From Pseudanabaena sp. UBA1465 (GTDB lineage Bacteria; Cyanobacteriota; Cyanobacteriia; Pseudanabaenales; Pseudanabaenaceae), in the NCBI GenBank assembly GCA_002325645.1, contig DCSN01000013.1:49244-55998 (forward strand): a DNA stretch of 6,755 bases, given 5' to 3'. This document shows, piece after piece, positions 6,717 to 6,755 of the stretch. Position 1 is the stretch's first letter. Each line of letters begins with the position of its first letter. The position numbers were made by a program, and so were the translations under genes. The notes below the pieces were generated by a model that saw only the letters and a program-made list of their open reading frames with translations, ran no database searches and was not told the DNA's origin.

Positions 6717-6755
6717 ATGTCTTTTTCCAGTATTAACCTACATTCAGCAGGTCAA
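6717..6755 (+). CDS. Possible start of a further gene, cut by the window edge
   Basis: ATG at 6717 opens a frame of 13 codons that runs to the edge, reading MSFSSINLHSAGQ. It follows a 128-bp AT-rich spacer that contains the 24-bp tandem duplication, on the same strand as metH and the DUF389 gene. No Shine-Dalgarno sequence is seen, but the other genes here lack strong ones too. I do not recognise the peptide and assign no function. The visible part is far too short to prove coding. Confidence 0.35.
   Translation, partial: MSFSSINLHSAGQ

Overview
The window looks like an ordinary chromosomal stretch from a cyanobacterium. The main signs are the cyanobacterial palindrome HIP1 (GCGATCGC), which I count 14 times by eye in 6.75 kb, and a gene for the photosystem II assembly factor Ycf39. 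The fairly AT-rich intergenic DNA, the weak or absent Shine-Dalgarno sequences and the cyanobacterial form of MetH agree with this. A filamentous or Pseudanabaena-like lineage is possible, but I cannot fix the genus.

Layout: (1) 26-979, minus strand: ycf39, an NAD(P)-fold atypical SDR protein acting in early photosystem II assembly. (2) 980-1167: a divergent, AT-rich intergenic region. It holds a HIP1-centred near-palindrome and, only 36 bases before metH, a terminator-like hairpin followed by six Ts, with upstream and downstream sequences that could pair with its 3' arm. This is a candidate transcription attenuator in the metH leader. (3) 1168-4725, plus strand: complete cobalamin-dependent methionine synthase metH with all five modules. 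(4) A perfect 14-bp tandem duplication across the metH stop, then a 75-bp spacer. (5) 4801-6588, plus strand: a seven-helix DUF389 membrane protein with a large C-terminal soluble region. That region appears to hold three related beta-alpha-beta units, the last being a degenerate OmpA-like domain. (6) 6589-6755: a small hairpin, a perfect 24-bp tandem duplication, and the first 13 codons of a possible further gene cut by the window edge.

The genes do not form an obvious pathway. Ycf39 serves chlorophyll and D1 assembly, MetH makes methionine and hence feeds S-adenosylmethionine and one-carbon metabolism, and the DUF389 protein has no established function. metH and the DUF389 gene run in the same direction with no clear terminator between them, so they may be co-transcribed. 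I found no mobile element, CRISPR array, tRNA or rRNA, and no clear new multi-gene system. The points most worth a second look are the metH leader hairpin, the C-terminal architecture of the DUF389 protein and the two tandem duplications.
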